Shown: positions 1-13,300 of the stretch, piece by piece
How the letters are laid out: every line of letters begins with the position of its first letter
How positions within the stretch are numbered: position 1 is the stretch's first letter
Assembly (NCBI RefSeq): GCF_945859705.1
Contig: NC_079137.1
Span: 52,794,552-52,858,551 of the forward strand
Reading direction: 5' to 3'
DNA: 64,000 bases
Origin: Episyrphus balteatus
Taxonomy: Eukaryota > Arthropoda > Insecta > Diptera > Syrphidae
Position numbers and translations under genes: made by a program
The notes under the pieces: model-generated
The model's input: only the letters and a program-made list of their open reading frames with translations
Told to the model about the DNA's origin: nothing
The model's database searches: none

Positions 1-420
1 AACAAAAGTGTTTTGGTTTTTTAAAAAATTTGTTAATTTTCAGTGCAAAATTTTTATTTTGAAGTGTTAATATTCCAAGATCTGCGAGATGTACTTTTGA
101 AATAAAGGTCTCTAAAGAATTGTGATAAGATTACTGAACGGATATAAACAAAAAATTACCAAAGTTTTGTCGAAAAAATAGAAAAAAATAAAAAAAAGTT
201 TCCACGTTTGATTAAAAAAAAAATCAAAAAAAAAAATCAGTATAGCTACCTTCAAACTCTTATAACATGAGAACGTCGCAACTTAAATTAATGTTTATGG
301 CTTTAGATGTAGCTTAGATTATACAAATTGTTTTTGGTTTTTTTCAAAAAAAAAAATTGTTCGCCCTTAACGTATACATCCGGGTACTTATTTTGTCGTT
401 ACTTTTACAGCCCTATTTAA
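1..420. other. gene-free AT-rich stretch
   Basis: Mostly A/T with homopolymer runs. No open frame, splice pattern or repeat end was recognised. Confidence 0.5.
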
Positions 421-663
421 GACAAGTGCGCTGTTGAATTTCCCCCCCTATTTTGGACCTGAGAAATCGATTGGCATCATTAGTTTTTCGATTTATCGGT
501 ATGACTTCGAACAAAAATTTTTTCGGAAGTTTTTTCAATAATTTTAAGCATTTTGCCCGGTATAAAGTCATTTTTCTTGTTTATTCGGCTCAAACGTTAT
601 TTAATGGCGTCAATCGATTTCTCAGGTCCGAAATAGGGGGAAACAGTCAACAGCGCACTTGTC
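421..663. mobile_element. short inverted-repeat transposon (MITE), 243 bp
   Basis: The ends GACAAGTGCGCTGTTGA and its complement face each other, and pairing continues inward for about 60 bp on each side (TTTGGACCTGAGAAATCGAT against ATCGATTTCTCAGGTCCGAA). The core contains no credible gene. The 85-residue open frame at 453-710 is made largely of the paired arms. The superfamily is not clear because no convincing target duplication was seen. Confidence 0.75.
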
Positions 664-3650
664 AAAGATTTCGACTTGCACAGTGTAGTAAAATTATAAT
701 CCCAAAATAGCAAAATATTCATATTCATTCATACTTAAAACGTTTAGGTTTGATGTAGTTACAACTAATTAATAAGATAGAGTATAGAGATAAATTCCTG
801 AAATTCTGTTTTTTTAGAGGTTTTTAAATTAAAGATATATCTAAAACAATAAACTTTTTTTTAAATTATGTGACTATTTATTTTAAAGCTATAAAATTTC
901 TTTTCCCAATTACCCTTTTTATCCTCTTTGGAATGATTTATTTTGTTTTAAAATAAAAAGCGTGTATTCAAGAAATCATCGTTTTATTTTTTTTTTAATT
1001 TTAATCATATCATATCTAATGCCCAACTCCTTCTAGTGGTTCCCAAAAAAAAAATTAACATGTTCAAAGCATGCTAGAATTGTCTTCTGAAGCTTTCTTT
1101 ATCTTTTTTGTTAGTCACACATGAAGAATTCGGACCTAAGACAAACAATGTTTAGAATTTTAAGCTTAATATTTGTTGCATACCTGCACAGTGCACACCT
1201 TCACTTTTCCAGCTCCCCTCCTAAGTACAGAAATTGAAATCATTCCAAAAATGGTAAAAAGGGGTTACAAAGTAATGGACAGCAGCCTACAAATTCCTTA
1301 TTATTTTGATGCTTAAAAACTTAATGCTTTAATTACATCTTTGATTTTATACTTTAAAAAAACTTAACTTCCGAAACTTTGAAGCCCTCTATCTTTTTTA
1401 TCAGTTAGTACAAAGCATCAAACTTTAATTTGACTCTACTAAAATTATTTTTGTTTTCATGTCCTAAAAATTTTTCATTTTAAGAAATATAAATTCTGTT
1501 TAAATTAAATTTAAACTCGAACTTACTATTATTTTATTTTTTTTTATTTACATTTATAATTAAAATATTATTTTCTTTTCTGATTGACATCTCTTAATAC
1601 AAAAAAAAAATTAAAATCATTTTAATCAAAACAAAATGACGAAAAAAGAAAATTCCATCTCATTTTCATTTTAATATTATACGTTTAATTTAAATTTCCT
1701 CGACAGAAGAAAAAATAATTTTAACTCAGGTACGAACGTACCTATCCCATTTTTAATATTAAAAGTCACATTCAAAAAATTAAATTGACAATTGTACTCT
1801 TTTCCCATCGGAAACTTAACCGACATAATCTTTTGTAAAATTAATTGCATAAGTTATACTTCCTTTGACGAAAAAGGATTGCAAAAATAAAATATTAAAA
1901 AAAAAAAAAGGAAAAGGAAATAAAAATTGCATGAACTTTATTATAATTGTAAAAACTTTTACTTTTTCATAGTAATTAAACTTCCTCTGGTAGAATGAAC
2001 CAAAACGAATATTGCCATCAACCTGCACAACCAGGACACAACCATGTTCTTGTATAGTTTGATTTTTATTTTATTTTTTTTTTTATTTTGTGTTGGTAGC
2101 CAACCGTAATATTACACACCAAGGGAATATTATGAAATACATTCATAATGCACGAGCGAACCTTTATACCAGGAAAGACACCTCTTTGTAAGGTCAAATT
2201 AAGTATTCCTGGCGAGTCATGAAAGGTTGGGGCTTTAAGCACCCAACCGACTGACGATGCCGAGAGAGGTTATGGCCGTCGTAGTCGGTCGTCGTCGTCG
2301 GTTTCCGGAACACTATGTAGTATTTGAAGGAATTTTATTTTGTTTACATTTTTACACAGTTTCATAAAAATGAAGTTGAAAGTAGAACTTGCTCTGGAAT
2401 ATTAAAAAAAGAAAGAACCTTGGACGAAGATGATGATGATGATGATGTTGTTTAAACATACTCTCAATTCAGCTCTGAGCTTATTAAATTTTTGAAATTC
2501 ATTTTCACTCCTAAAAGTTCACCTTAAAGATTTTCAAGGATTTTTTGCTGCTTAATGAGCCCGAACGAGGATTATGTATGTTTTTAGATATCCGAGACAT
2601 TATTATCGAATTAAGGGACATAATTTCTAAAATCCTGGGATTATTTATAGCACAGGTGGATAATGTAGGTTTGTAACTTTTTGAAAGTCGAATTCATGTC
2701 ACAAAAAAAAAGAAAAAAAATAAACGTTAGAACGTCGGAAGTTGGCAACCAAACAAACCAGTGGTGAAACTGCCTTCTTTGTATTTCCGTTGCCAAATAT
2801 TTTTTGATTTTGTCAGAACAAAAAAAAAAACAAGAGAAATTTCTCTGATGTACATTTTGTATTGTTTGTTTTTGTTGTTGTTGTTTTTTTTTTCTTGACC
2901 TAGTGAAAATGTTGTTCCTTATATTTTTCCTTTAAAGGGAAAGTTTAAGTAGGTTTTTCATAGTTGAAGTACAGAGAGAGGCACAGTATATGGTGATGGC
3001 ATGGATTTAAAAATTGTTTTCAAACGAAAGCTGCAAGTAATGCTATCTAATATAAAAACATTTGGCAAATTGTTGTGGTTTTATTTTATTTTTTTTTTTT
3101 GTATACGAGTCAGAGTATAAGTATTTCAGAGTAAGCCGATATGTTTTCTTTTGGTTTCTTTTGAGTAAATTGAAAATTTCAAAAGAGCCGTAAAGTATTG
3201 TGTAGGTGGTATATATTTATGTATATGTGTATAGGTTTTTATAGAGAACTTGTAGATGAATTATTGTTTTTGAAATTAAAACAAACAAGGCAATTGATTC
3301 AAAGTTTTTTTTTTCTTGTTTTTGTTTTTGTTTACTTAAACTTTTCGGATAGATACCGCAGTTTCTTGCAAAGTTTTGTTCAAATTAAAAATCAATTCTT
3401 TAAATTTTATACACTAGTTGACGATGATGAGGAAATTGCATGAGAAAATCAATATTTTCAATATTTATATTATATTCCTACAAAATTGATTGAATATATT
3501 GTGTCATTTTAATGAATTTAAATTTCTTTTTCATTTTTCCTGCCACAAAAATAGTATTTTTGTATTTCATAATCAAAAATCACGTTTTGATTTTTGTTGC
3601 TCTCTCAGTTTTGTAATCAGAGGAAACAATTTGTGACATATACTATACAT
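664..3650. other. gene-free stretch with a GC-richer island
   Basis: No coding exon recognised. A GAT microsatellite lies near 2429-2450. A block at about 2220-2330 is much richer in G/C and CpG than its surroundings and includes a CGT/CGG-rich tract. It could be an upstream untranslated exon or promoter of the Ig gene, but nothing in the sequence proves this. Confidence 0.4.
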
Positions 3651-4246
3651 TAGGGTGGGTCAAAAAAAATCGAAATTCGTTTTTTCGATTTTGTATTCCG
3701 AAAAATCGATTGCTAGACACCTCTAGAATATACACACCAAATATGAGCTTTTTATATTAATGGGAAGATCCTCCGCTTCGCAATTTTCCATTTTTACATC
3801 AAGCTTCTACGAAAAAAAAATCATTTTTTTATTAATTGACTTTTTACCAAATTTGTTTACATATTTTTGTAGGAAATTGAACGCTCTAGAAAAAAGGCCT
3901 TATTTACTTTTTTCAATTATCTAACCGTTTAGTAGATATTTGAGGTCCAAAAATCGAGAAAATCTTTAAAAATTCGTTTTTTAACAAATTGAAAAATTAT
4001 AATAACCAAACGCGCATGACATATTCTTGTAGGAAACAGATTGCTGCACAAAAAAAGTCTAATTAACTTTTTTCATTAATCTAACCATTCTAAAGATATT
4101 CGAGGTCAAAGTTAAAAAAAAATTATAAAAACAATTTTTATATAAGAGCTCATATTTGGTGTGTGTATTTTAGAGGTGTCTAGCAATCGAATTTTCGGAG
4201 TACAAAATCGAAAAAAAACGAATTTCGATTTTTTTGACCCACCCTA
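3651..4246. mobile_element. foldback MITE with TAGGGTGGGTC ends, 596 bp
   Basis: TAGGGTGGGTCAAAAAAA at the left end pairs with its complement at the right end, and the arms stay paired for about 105 bp (through CTAGACACCTCTA and ACACACCAAATATGAGCT). The flanks are CTATACAT on the left and TTATACAT on the right, an 8-bp target duplication with one mismatch. An 8-bp duplication fits the hAT superfamily. No coding capacity. Confidence 0.8.
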
Positions 4247-4716
4247 TTATACATACTATAGTAAAATATACCAGAAATAAGTTAAATTATCCAGAAATAA
4301 GGTTAAAAATACAAAAATTAATGTTATCCCTGCATTTTTCTACGATATGTTGTAGTAGAATATGCGAAAAAAGTAGACGATATTCTATGTCTGTCTGTCT
4401 GTCAATATTTTCAACTCAAAGCACTAAAATGATTTCCATCAAACTTGGTTTTTGGTTGAATTCTTGAACTTGCCATTTGACCAAAATGGAAAAGGATTTT
4501 TTTTTCAAAAACGACTCTTATTATTTTGATCAAAATAATAATACGTACAATGCCACAATTAAGGTCCTATTTTAAATTTAAAAAATATTTCTTTGAACCT
4601 GAATTAATTTCTTGATTTTATTTGATATTAAAGCAAACATTTAAATTGAAAGATTTAAAAACATCCCACTTGTAGAAAAGTGGACTTGATCCATTTATTA
4701 TTCTGATCGCCTCATA
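4247..4716. other. gene-free, short GTCT repeat
   Basis: Contains a (GTCT)4-like tract near 4387-4402, the type of microsatellite attached to the mini-me-like repeats elsewhere in the window. No gene seen. Confidence 0.4.
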
Positions 4717-5318
4717 CAGTGGTGGAAAAATAAATTAGAAACACGCTCTTTCTTTTCAAAATGTTTGTATGTTCTTAATATGAATAAAAAATATTAGAAA
4801 TATTTTTTAACAGAGGTATTTGAAGAGCTTAATGTTTTACTAAGGATCTCCTCTTTATTGCACCTTTTTTTTCTAAAATATAAGGGGTTGGTGTGTCAGG
4901 AATATTGTTAAGGACGTTTTATTATTTTTTTGGAACATGTGGCATTTTTCGAGGACTGCAACCACATTAACCAACTAATAGAAATTAGTTGGTGATAGTC
5001 CTTTTTATTAATTGTACGTTTAATTAATTGACCAAGTTTGGCAAATGTAAATTGCTAAAAATCAAAAACAGGATATTTCTTAGTAATTTTTCCTCAGTGT
5101 TTCTAATTATATTTCCACACAAAATTGGACTATATTTTAGATTTTTTGCAATATTTTACTTTTGTTGGATAAATTCTAAAATTTTTTTCTTAAAATGTTA
5201 CAAGGATTATATCATCACTTGTGTTTGCTGAAAATTTGTTAAATATTTTGTATTTATAGTAAGAAACAAATATCATTTTGTAAATAAAGGAGGATGTTTC
5301 TAATTATTTTGCCACCAG
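4717..5318. mobile_element. mariner-like inverted-repeat element
   Basis: The left end CAGTGGTGG continues into AAATAAATTAGAAACA and is preceded by TA. The right end at 5293-5318 is the diverged complement (GTTTCTAATTATTTTGCCAC). The TA plus CAGTGGTGG style is typical of Tc1/mariner termini. The right terminus abuts, or is cut by, the next MITE. No transposase frame remains. Confidence 0.6.
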
Positions 5319-5575
5319 CCTGTGGCCACAAGCCTTAACTGCCTAATTCGAGATAGGAAAACGATGAATTAACGATTTTATATTGCCTCCCTAGGGTAAA
5401 CCTGCACTCGCATAATTTATTTGATACAAAAAAATATTAGGGCAAAACAACCTTAGTCGAGTTAAGAAAAATTTCAGCTGATAGTGCAGCAAATTAATAA
5501 ATGGCAAGCATTTTAGTGAGACGATCTCTAAAAAATCCAATCTCGACTTAGGCGGTTAACGCTTGTGGCCACAGG
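5319..5575. mobile_element. MITE with CCTGTGGCCACAAGC ends, 257 bp
   Basis: Inverted termini CCTGTGGCCACAAGCCTTAA and GTTAACGCTTGTGGCCACAG pair with few mismatches. The terminal TGTGGCCACA is itself a palindrome. It sits directly against the right end of the mariner-like element, so it probably inserted at or near that end. Non-coding. Confidence 0.7.
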
Positions 5576-7210
5576 TATATCCACATGAAGAAATATGGAT
5601 TTTAATCATACTTCTAAAACCTATTTTAGAGCTATTTACAAAGTTTATTTATGTATCTCCTTTTTTGTATTATGCTTTTAGAAGAGCTGAAAACGTTGTA
5701 ATAAATAATTTTAGTTTTGTTCAGATATGTTTTCTTTTTTAAGTTAAATATCAGTTGGATTTAGAGGTCTTTACTGCATACTCAGTTAAAAAAAAAAAAG
5801 AAAATTGATTTTATTCCCTTTGAAAAGTCACTCCTCCAACCAACATTGAGTTCATAAAAGTAAATTCACAAAAAAAGTGAATTCGTTCCTGACAAAAAAA
5901 CATTAACAGTTCTAAAAATTCAGTTAAATTTTCCAACAGACGGTACTTGATTGAATAAAATCCCAAATATCAATCAGAAATTATTGTATTTCGTGTGAAC
6001 ACTTCGAATTATGAGAAACAGGATTCAAGAGAGTTTTTTTTAAATATCATGGATTACATTAATCGATCCTGCATTGGAGTCCATGTTTTTATATTACATT
6101 AAAATTTATTTTGCAAAATTTACCAACACAAATCAATCAAGTTTAAGAATGAACGAATTGTGGGTCACCATGGTGTATGCGTAACATTTTTTTTTATATA
6201 GAAAAACTTAAAGAGTATAATATAGTAATAGTTACTATACATTGGTCAAATAATCTATACAAACGATGTTTATGTTAATGTTCTTATGTTCTGGCCATTA
6301 AAATTCTTACATTTAAACCGTAAGTTTGCTGTTGAAAGGGAACTCAAATTCTCAGATATGTACGAACGAAGTACAACGAAATCAAAAGGGAACAAATTTC
6401 GTTATGCTCTTCGTTTCAAAGTGCACAGTTTGACAAACAAAATTCTTACCTGTACTAGAATATTTGCAGAGTTTTAGACATTTAACACTCACATTTTACT
6501 TTCCCTAAATTTTTTTTTTATTTATTTTATTTAAAAAATTGTTTTCTAAGTTTTTTACTTTTATTTGATTTTTTTTTTGTTTTTTTATATCTCGCTATAA
6601 AGTGTACCTCGACCTCCCATTCAAATTTTTCAATTCAAACCAAACGATTTTGATTAAACTTTGCAGACGTAATATTCAAAGCGATTGCAATATAACTGCA
6701 TTTTAATTTTTTCCAAAAAGGTAAAATACAAATTTTTTTTCACTTAACAGAATTTTCATTAAACAAAATTTGAACTGCAAGAGCAAGAGTACTTGCGACC
6801 CCAGTCGTGCATTTTATATCATTAGTATCTTAGATATCTACTAGATTTCTTTCAACAGCGTACTAAGTTGTAAAGTTCTAAAATCGTAAATTGACTCTAA
6901 AAAATTTAAGCCTCAATTTTGTAACAGTGTTTTTAAATTTTTCTGAGTAGCTCTCAGATTTTTTTTTCAATATTGGTTCTTTCACAAAGAGTCTTATACA
7001 CAAGCTCTAAAAAAAGCCAACTTAATTTCACCTTATAAAAATTCTTTTAAACCATTGGAAAAAGGTTCAGATTTTTAAATGTTGTATTTTATAGTTTTTT
7101 TTTTTTTTCTGAAAATTTATCTCAAGATTCTGCTTATTGAATTATAAACTTTTATTAAAAATCATGAATCCATTATTATATCTATTCTAATTTTTCCTTT
7201 TTTTTTTCAG
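5576..7210. other. upstream region of Ig gene, repeat fragment and splice acceptor
   Basis: A reversed fragment of the mini-me-like family ends near 6815 (complement of TGCACGACTGGGGTCGCA). A long pyrimidine tract followed by CAG at about 7191-7210 is a strong splice acceptor. It suggests that the first coding exon of the Ig gene is not the first exon of the transcript. Confidence 0.5.
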
Positions 7211-7374
7211 CCCATTAATATTTCACAAAGAGAACGAAAACAAAATCAAATGACAAGTACTTAAATTCGGAGTAATTAAACACAAAAATTCAATTCATAG
7301 AGTTGTGCAAAAGGAAACGTGAAACGTTCCATCAACGGTTTAAATTAACCAAACCATTTGGAAGTTATGACGTC

Positions 7375-10300
7375 ATGAGACCAACATTTGATCGACGCCT
7401 CTGGATATTACTGTTCCTTATTTCATTGCAATGTAAGTTTTCTATCAATATTATCTATATCCTATTGTTGGGCGCCATTTTAAAACTATATTTTTTTAGG
7501 CTTACAAACAACAAATCAACAAAACATTATCAAAATTCTGAAACAACAGTATTTGCAGTCAGAAGTTCCTGCACATCAATTGTCAAATGCAACAAGTGCA
7601 ACAACACAAAACGACCAAGATCACTTTGTCGTATCAAATGTATTAGATGATATTAATAAAAAGAAAATTAATAACAACAAACAAATATCATTGTCAAATA
7701 CAAGTATTAAACAAAACTCATGTGCCAATTGCTTAAGAGCCAAAACATCCAAATCCAAACATCAGCACGGGAATCACATCAAGCATTCACGTCTCGATGA
7801 TCAACATCGCAAATCAAAGAATCCCTTACCGCTGCTGTTGCTTCCATTTAATTCACTTAGTAATACGACGACTTATTCGTCATCTCACATTTCTATGTCA
7901 ATGTCATCTTTATCATCATCCTCAGCTAACCCATCCTTACTTAAAAATTATAATAATAATAAAATTGGAAAAATTTCCTTTGTGACAACAACTACTAGCG
8001 GATTGCAAAATGAATTTCTGCAATCATATTTATCTCAACAAGGGCCAACCATCACCACCGATGAAATAGCAGCTCAAAAACTCTCAAAATATAATCAAAA
8101 TCAACAACAACAACAAAAACAAAAACAACGCCAAATAAAACATCGAAGAGCCAAGCGTGAAACTGATAATAATTCGCTTGATCTGCTGCTGTCGAGTAGA
8201 GGAGGAGGAGGCAGTGAGCTTAGCAGTAGCGAGGAATTCCCAATAGATGGCATTAATAACATTAACAAATTACTCAGCTCAAGTAATATTAGAAAAAGTG
8301 ATATTAGATTAAACAAAACAAACATAGATTTATCAACTTCGTCTTCTTCTTCGTCAACGTCTTCTCTATCTTCATCATTATCATCATCAAAATCTGCATC
8401 TGAATCTTCATATTTAGCTACCGATGCTGATGCTGATACAAACAATCCCGTTCCAACCTTACTCTATTCCCTAAATTATCTTCCGCAAGAATCTTTATCA
8501 TCGGCATCATTTGAAGATGTCCGAACTCCTAGCAGTAGCAAAAGAAATAGTAGAAGTAAGAGTAAAATAATTAATAATAATAATAATAATAATATCCTGC
8601 CAATGGCAGCTCCATTGCAAATGGACACAGCCAACAACAATTACAGTGATAGTAATAGTAGATCGAAGCTGAAAGGATTTCAGTCTTTTAAAAATAAAAA
8701 TGAACCGATAATTATAATTGACGATGTCGAAGAATTCGACAGTGGTAGAGGTTATAGCAGTGCTGCTGATAGAGATGATATCTCGCTGAGCAATCCAAAT
8801 GGGAGTGATGAAAAAAGTGAATACTATTCGAATGGGAAGCCAATTGCAATGCCATTGCGACCTATTATTCATCCTTTTGATGAGGATCACGATGAAGAAA
8901 TGTCAGTGGTTTATGCTGAACAGCATACGGAGGTACGCTTGATTTGTGAAGTCGATCTGGATATTGTCAGTAGTTCGTGGTATAAAAATGGATTGGTAAG
9001 TTTTAATATTAATTTGTATAAAAACGGTGAAAAGAATTTGTTTCAGAAAATTTGTTGTTAATATTGTGATCCTTAAAAACGTTAAAATTGTCACTTAATA
9101 ACCATTATTATTTTCATAAAGTTTAGTATTTTCTAACAGTTTTCCATTAGTGCGCTATTTAAATTTTTTGAACGCAGAAACGAATTTTGTCTCCGAAAAA
9201 ATGTGAATTTAGACTACAAAGTAACGAAATGTAAATGTGCATTTTGGACGTTGCACAGTGTGGCCGATGGTAGGAAAAGTTGGCAAAAATTATTTTTCTT
9301 CGTTTCTAAGTTTGTTATGGGTAAAAATACTATATTAAAGCACAAAACTGAGACAACTTTTGTGATTCTATGAAAAATTATCAAAAACGCACATTATAAG
9401 GACATAAGTATCTGTTACCTTTAATTTTGAAGTTGTTTGAGAAAGAAAATTGTTATTTATTTGTTCAATACTTAGATTTTACTGTTTTTTTTTTTTTTTA
9501 AATAAGATTATTCTTAAAAATAGATTTTAGACCTGACTCAACGGTTTAGTCATAACAAAATCTTCTTAATGAAAAAATACACCGGTCAACAAAATTCAAC
9601 TTTTTTTGTCCGAAGAACCAAAACATACTTTTCTGAAAGATTTAGGGATGCTGAACTCGAATCCACGAAAGAAATATTCTATTAGCTTCCGTTTTTTGAA
9701 ATATTACCGTTATAAAATGCAAAAAAACACGTTATTTTGAATGTTTATGAGGTTATGGTAAAAAAGTGTGGTAATTTCTTTAAGCATAGTTTGACGCGGT
9801 CATCTTCTTCAGAGAACCGTTTCAAATTTTCCGATATTTTTTCATGTATGAGATATCTCAAGCTGCGCCTGCGTCTCCATTGTGTAGATCAACACTATTT
9901 CCTTAAATTTTTAGCCACAATGCTAACCGTACACACTTTCAGTTTTGGCTAATAGAATAATTCTGACAATGGATACGAGTTCAGAATTTCTAACACCTTC
10001 AGAAAAGTAAAATTCTGTTGAACTGTATTGTCAGTACTTCCGGAATCTGAGAAATATATACAAAAAAATCGTTATTTTTAGATAACTTCACATAGTGTTT
10101 ACTCAAAAAGGGGCAAACATGGGCACCACTTTTTTAATTGACACGAAAGACGACACTCTCAACAATAAAGGGACACCAAAAACAAAGCGCCACTTCACAC
10201 CTTTGTGAACTTTTTCTTAACGAGTTTGTATGACGCACACAAAAAACGAATGATTTTAAAGACACCGAATTCGAATAATTTTTTCAAACAAACTAGACAC

Positions 10301-13300
10301 TCATAATTCAAAAGAGGAATGAGAATCGAAAGCTTCCCTTTTGCTTGTAATTCCATATTTATTTCAAATTTTTATCTTTTGATTTAACGAAATAGCACTT
10401 AAAACTTGAAACACAGACGGGAGCTAGAAAAAGGTAAATAACGAATAATTTCGTCAATGGCGACATTTTAAAGTGTAGTTACTCACCGCGTTAGACTTAA
10501 ATGGAATTAAAACCGGTTTTGTGTAGCTTATTAATCCCTTTATTAAAGTAAATTTGTATTTGGCAGTTCGGTACAATTTGAAAATAGCTATTTTTGCCAG
10601 CTTTTGATACCATTGGCCACACTGTGCGTTGGATGAAATCAAAATCAAATGAAAGAACTATAACTTTAAAAAACTTAATTTGTGTGATGATCTGTTACTT
10701 TCGTTGTGTTTGAATATCGACCAATAGAACTCAAAATCTTATAAGCTTCTTAAACAATTTCTAAATTTATATGTATTGATAGTTTTCACATGATTCAAGC
10801 TATTGATATAAAAACTTAAGTTCGAAATTGTTAGAAATAGCTTATATTTTAAGTAATATTGGTCGTATATTCATGATATACTACGTTTCCAGACTCACGG
10901 AAATGACAGAGCAACATATTTTGCACTTGAAATACACTTTAAAGTTATAATAGGTATTGAGAAAATTTAAAGTTTTTAATGGACAAGTGCATTTTACCCT
11001 TTTATTTTGTACATGGCATAAGGATAATATAGGTATGTAAGACTATTTCAAAATGGAAAAATTGAAAATCTACAAACAATACAAAAGACTGACATTCATG
11101 GAAATTTCATCAGATAACAAGCTTTGCCCCAACACGGAGAAAAAAGGAGCACCTTAACATTAGATGATCCCCACTTTAAATCCCACTTAACAATTCGATC
11201 TCCGCTTAAATTCTGTTAAATTTAAAATTAACTTCATTTCAATTTGAATTTTCATCTTAAAATACCAACTATTTCCAATAGTCAGATAGGCTGATGTTAA
11301 AGCACTCACGTAGTGACCTAACAGTTGTAAGATTAGATTTTTAATTAAAATGTTTTGACATAAAAATAAGATGATTTTCCTCATCCACATTCAAGAAATC
11401 AAGAAGATTTGTCTGCTGTATTTTAAACGAAATTCATCTCGGCAAAAAACCATGCCAAAAACCGTTAAATTAAATACAGAATTCGCTGGTTTTTAATGTG
11501 CTCTTTGTTTTCCGTGAAGGCAAAAACCAACTTGTGAAATTTGGCATAAATGTTCTCTGGAGAGATTTTAAAGCTTTTTTTGTAAACGATTTTATCGATT
11601 TCCCTGACCATTATGATGGTTCGTTGTACCAATGGAGAAAGGTTACAAAATTACTTTCGTAAGTGTTTTTTTTTTTGCCTGATTGTAACTCTGAATCATT
11701 TTTTTACAAAGCCATAAATATTTTAAAACGCCTTCAACTGGCAAAAAAAATGTATAAAAGATAATTTTTTCAAAATTTCTCCAAACTGTGGATGCTCTTT
11801 TTAAATTTAAAACAGGTACAAAATTCAATTTTGAACAGCAAATTAGCATTTAATTAGCTAGAGTTCTTGAGATTGATTTTTTTACTTCGCCGCAAAGTGT
11901 CCCTAAAAGTAAGGTACTTGAAAAAACTTGTTAAAGATAACCAAATGAAATAGTACTATTGTTTACTAGCAACACATTCTATAAATTTTTTGGGACCCTT
12001 AAAAGAAAGGTGATACAATATTAATTGCCAGTCCTATAAACATGTTTGTATGTCGCTAATTTTGCACACCGATGAATCACCATATAAAAATAACTATAGA
12101 GGGGAGATGTTTGATTTATTGGAATAACTTATTGTGAATAGTTCTTCTCGTCTGGTCTTCCACATAAAATAAACTTCTCAAAATCTAGGAACAACACTTC
12201 CGTTAATTAAGAAACGGTTACGCAATGAAATGCATAATTTTGTATAGTGAACTGTTAATAACCATTTGTGTATAAGGACCAAAAAATTCACCTAAAAAAA
12301 ATTTTGCATATGATTTGTTTTAGTACGAACAGGTCTTACAAACCTATCAAAGAAAAGATGTATTTAGAAGGCCTTGAGCAGAGCTGTTCGCAGTTCTTTA
12401 ATCCCTAATCACTCATGATAGAATATTCTGCTACATACCTCAGAAAAATGATTAGAACCTTTTAACATTGTTGAAAACATCATAACGCAAGGCCAACACG
12501 GAAGAGGAGTTTGGGAACGTTTTGTTTTATATGAATTCGGAATTTCTTTTTTTAGGCTCGAAGCCAATAGTAATCTATGTATTTAAGCAAAATCGGTTAC
12601 AAGAGTGCAACGTTACTCCTCAATGGAAAAATTTAATTTTGTAATCAGTCGATAGTTCTTCGGGCATGAATTCCACACCAATCCTCTTTTAGAGCTTCTC
12701 GTATTTTTTACATGCTATAAATCATTTTTATTTTATTTTATTTTTTATTTTTATTTTTACATAAATTAGTCATAAAGACTTGAAAAGTTAAACTATAGGT
12801 ATTTTAGCATACAAACCTTAAAAAATTTAATTTTCTTTTTGTTGGGGGAAGCTTAAATAAAAGTATGAATTTTGGCTGTTATCATGTTTAAACCAAACGC
12901 CACAGAAAGGTACATAATACATTTGGTGAAAAAAAAAATATTGCTTAAAAAAATGTTACACATACACCACAGTGACCGAATAAGTTTAAACTTTTTAAAC
13001 TGTAGCAAAAAAATTAAATCACTGGCATTTTTAAGTGCGTTCGGTGATGTTTTGTCATCAAAACTTCTAATTAATAACGTTTTGTTTTATAAAAATTGAC
13101 AAGAAAAAAGAATATATATTAAAAAAAAAAAAAAACAGATTTCTTCAAAGTTATAGCCAATATCAAAATGAGAATCTAACTCAAAAACTTTAAGATGTTT
13201 ATTTATTTTCTACAATTCTTACTTTTATTACAGAGTGTTCATGCTATAGAAAGATCATCCCGAATAACTGATTATCGTTTTATCAAAGAAGTCAATGGAG

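Noticed and set aside
453..710. 85-codon plus-strand frame
   Set aside because: Built from the arms of the 421-663 MITE.
8101..8890. Minus-strand open frames of 114 and 127 codons, one very acidic
   Set aside because: Antisense shadows of the Ser/Asn/Gln-rich exon of the Ig gene.
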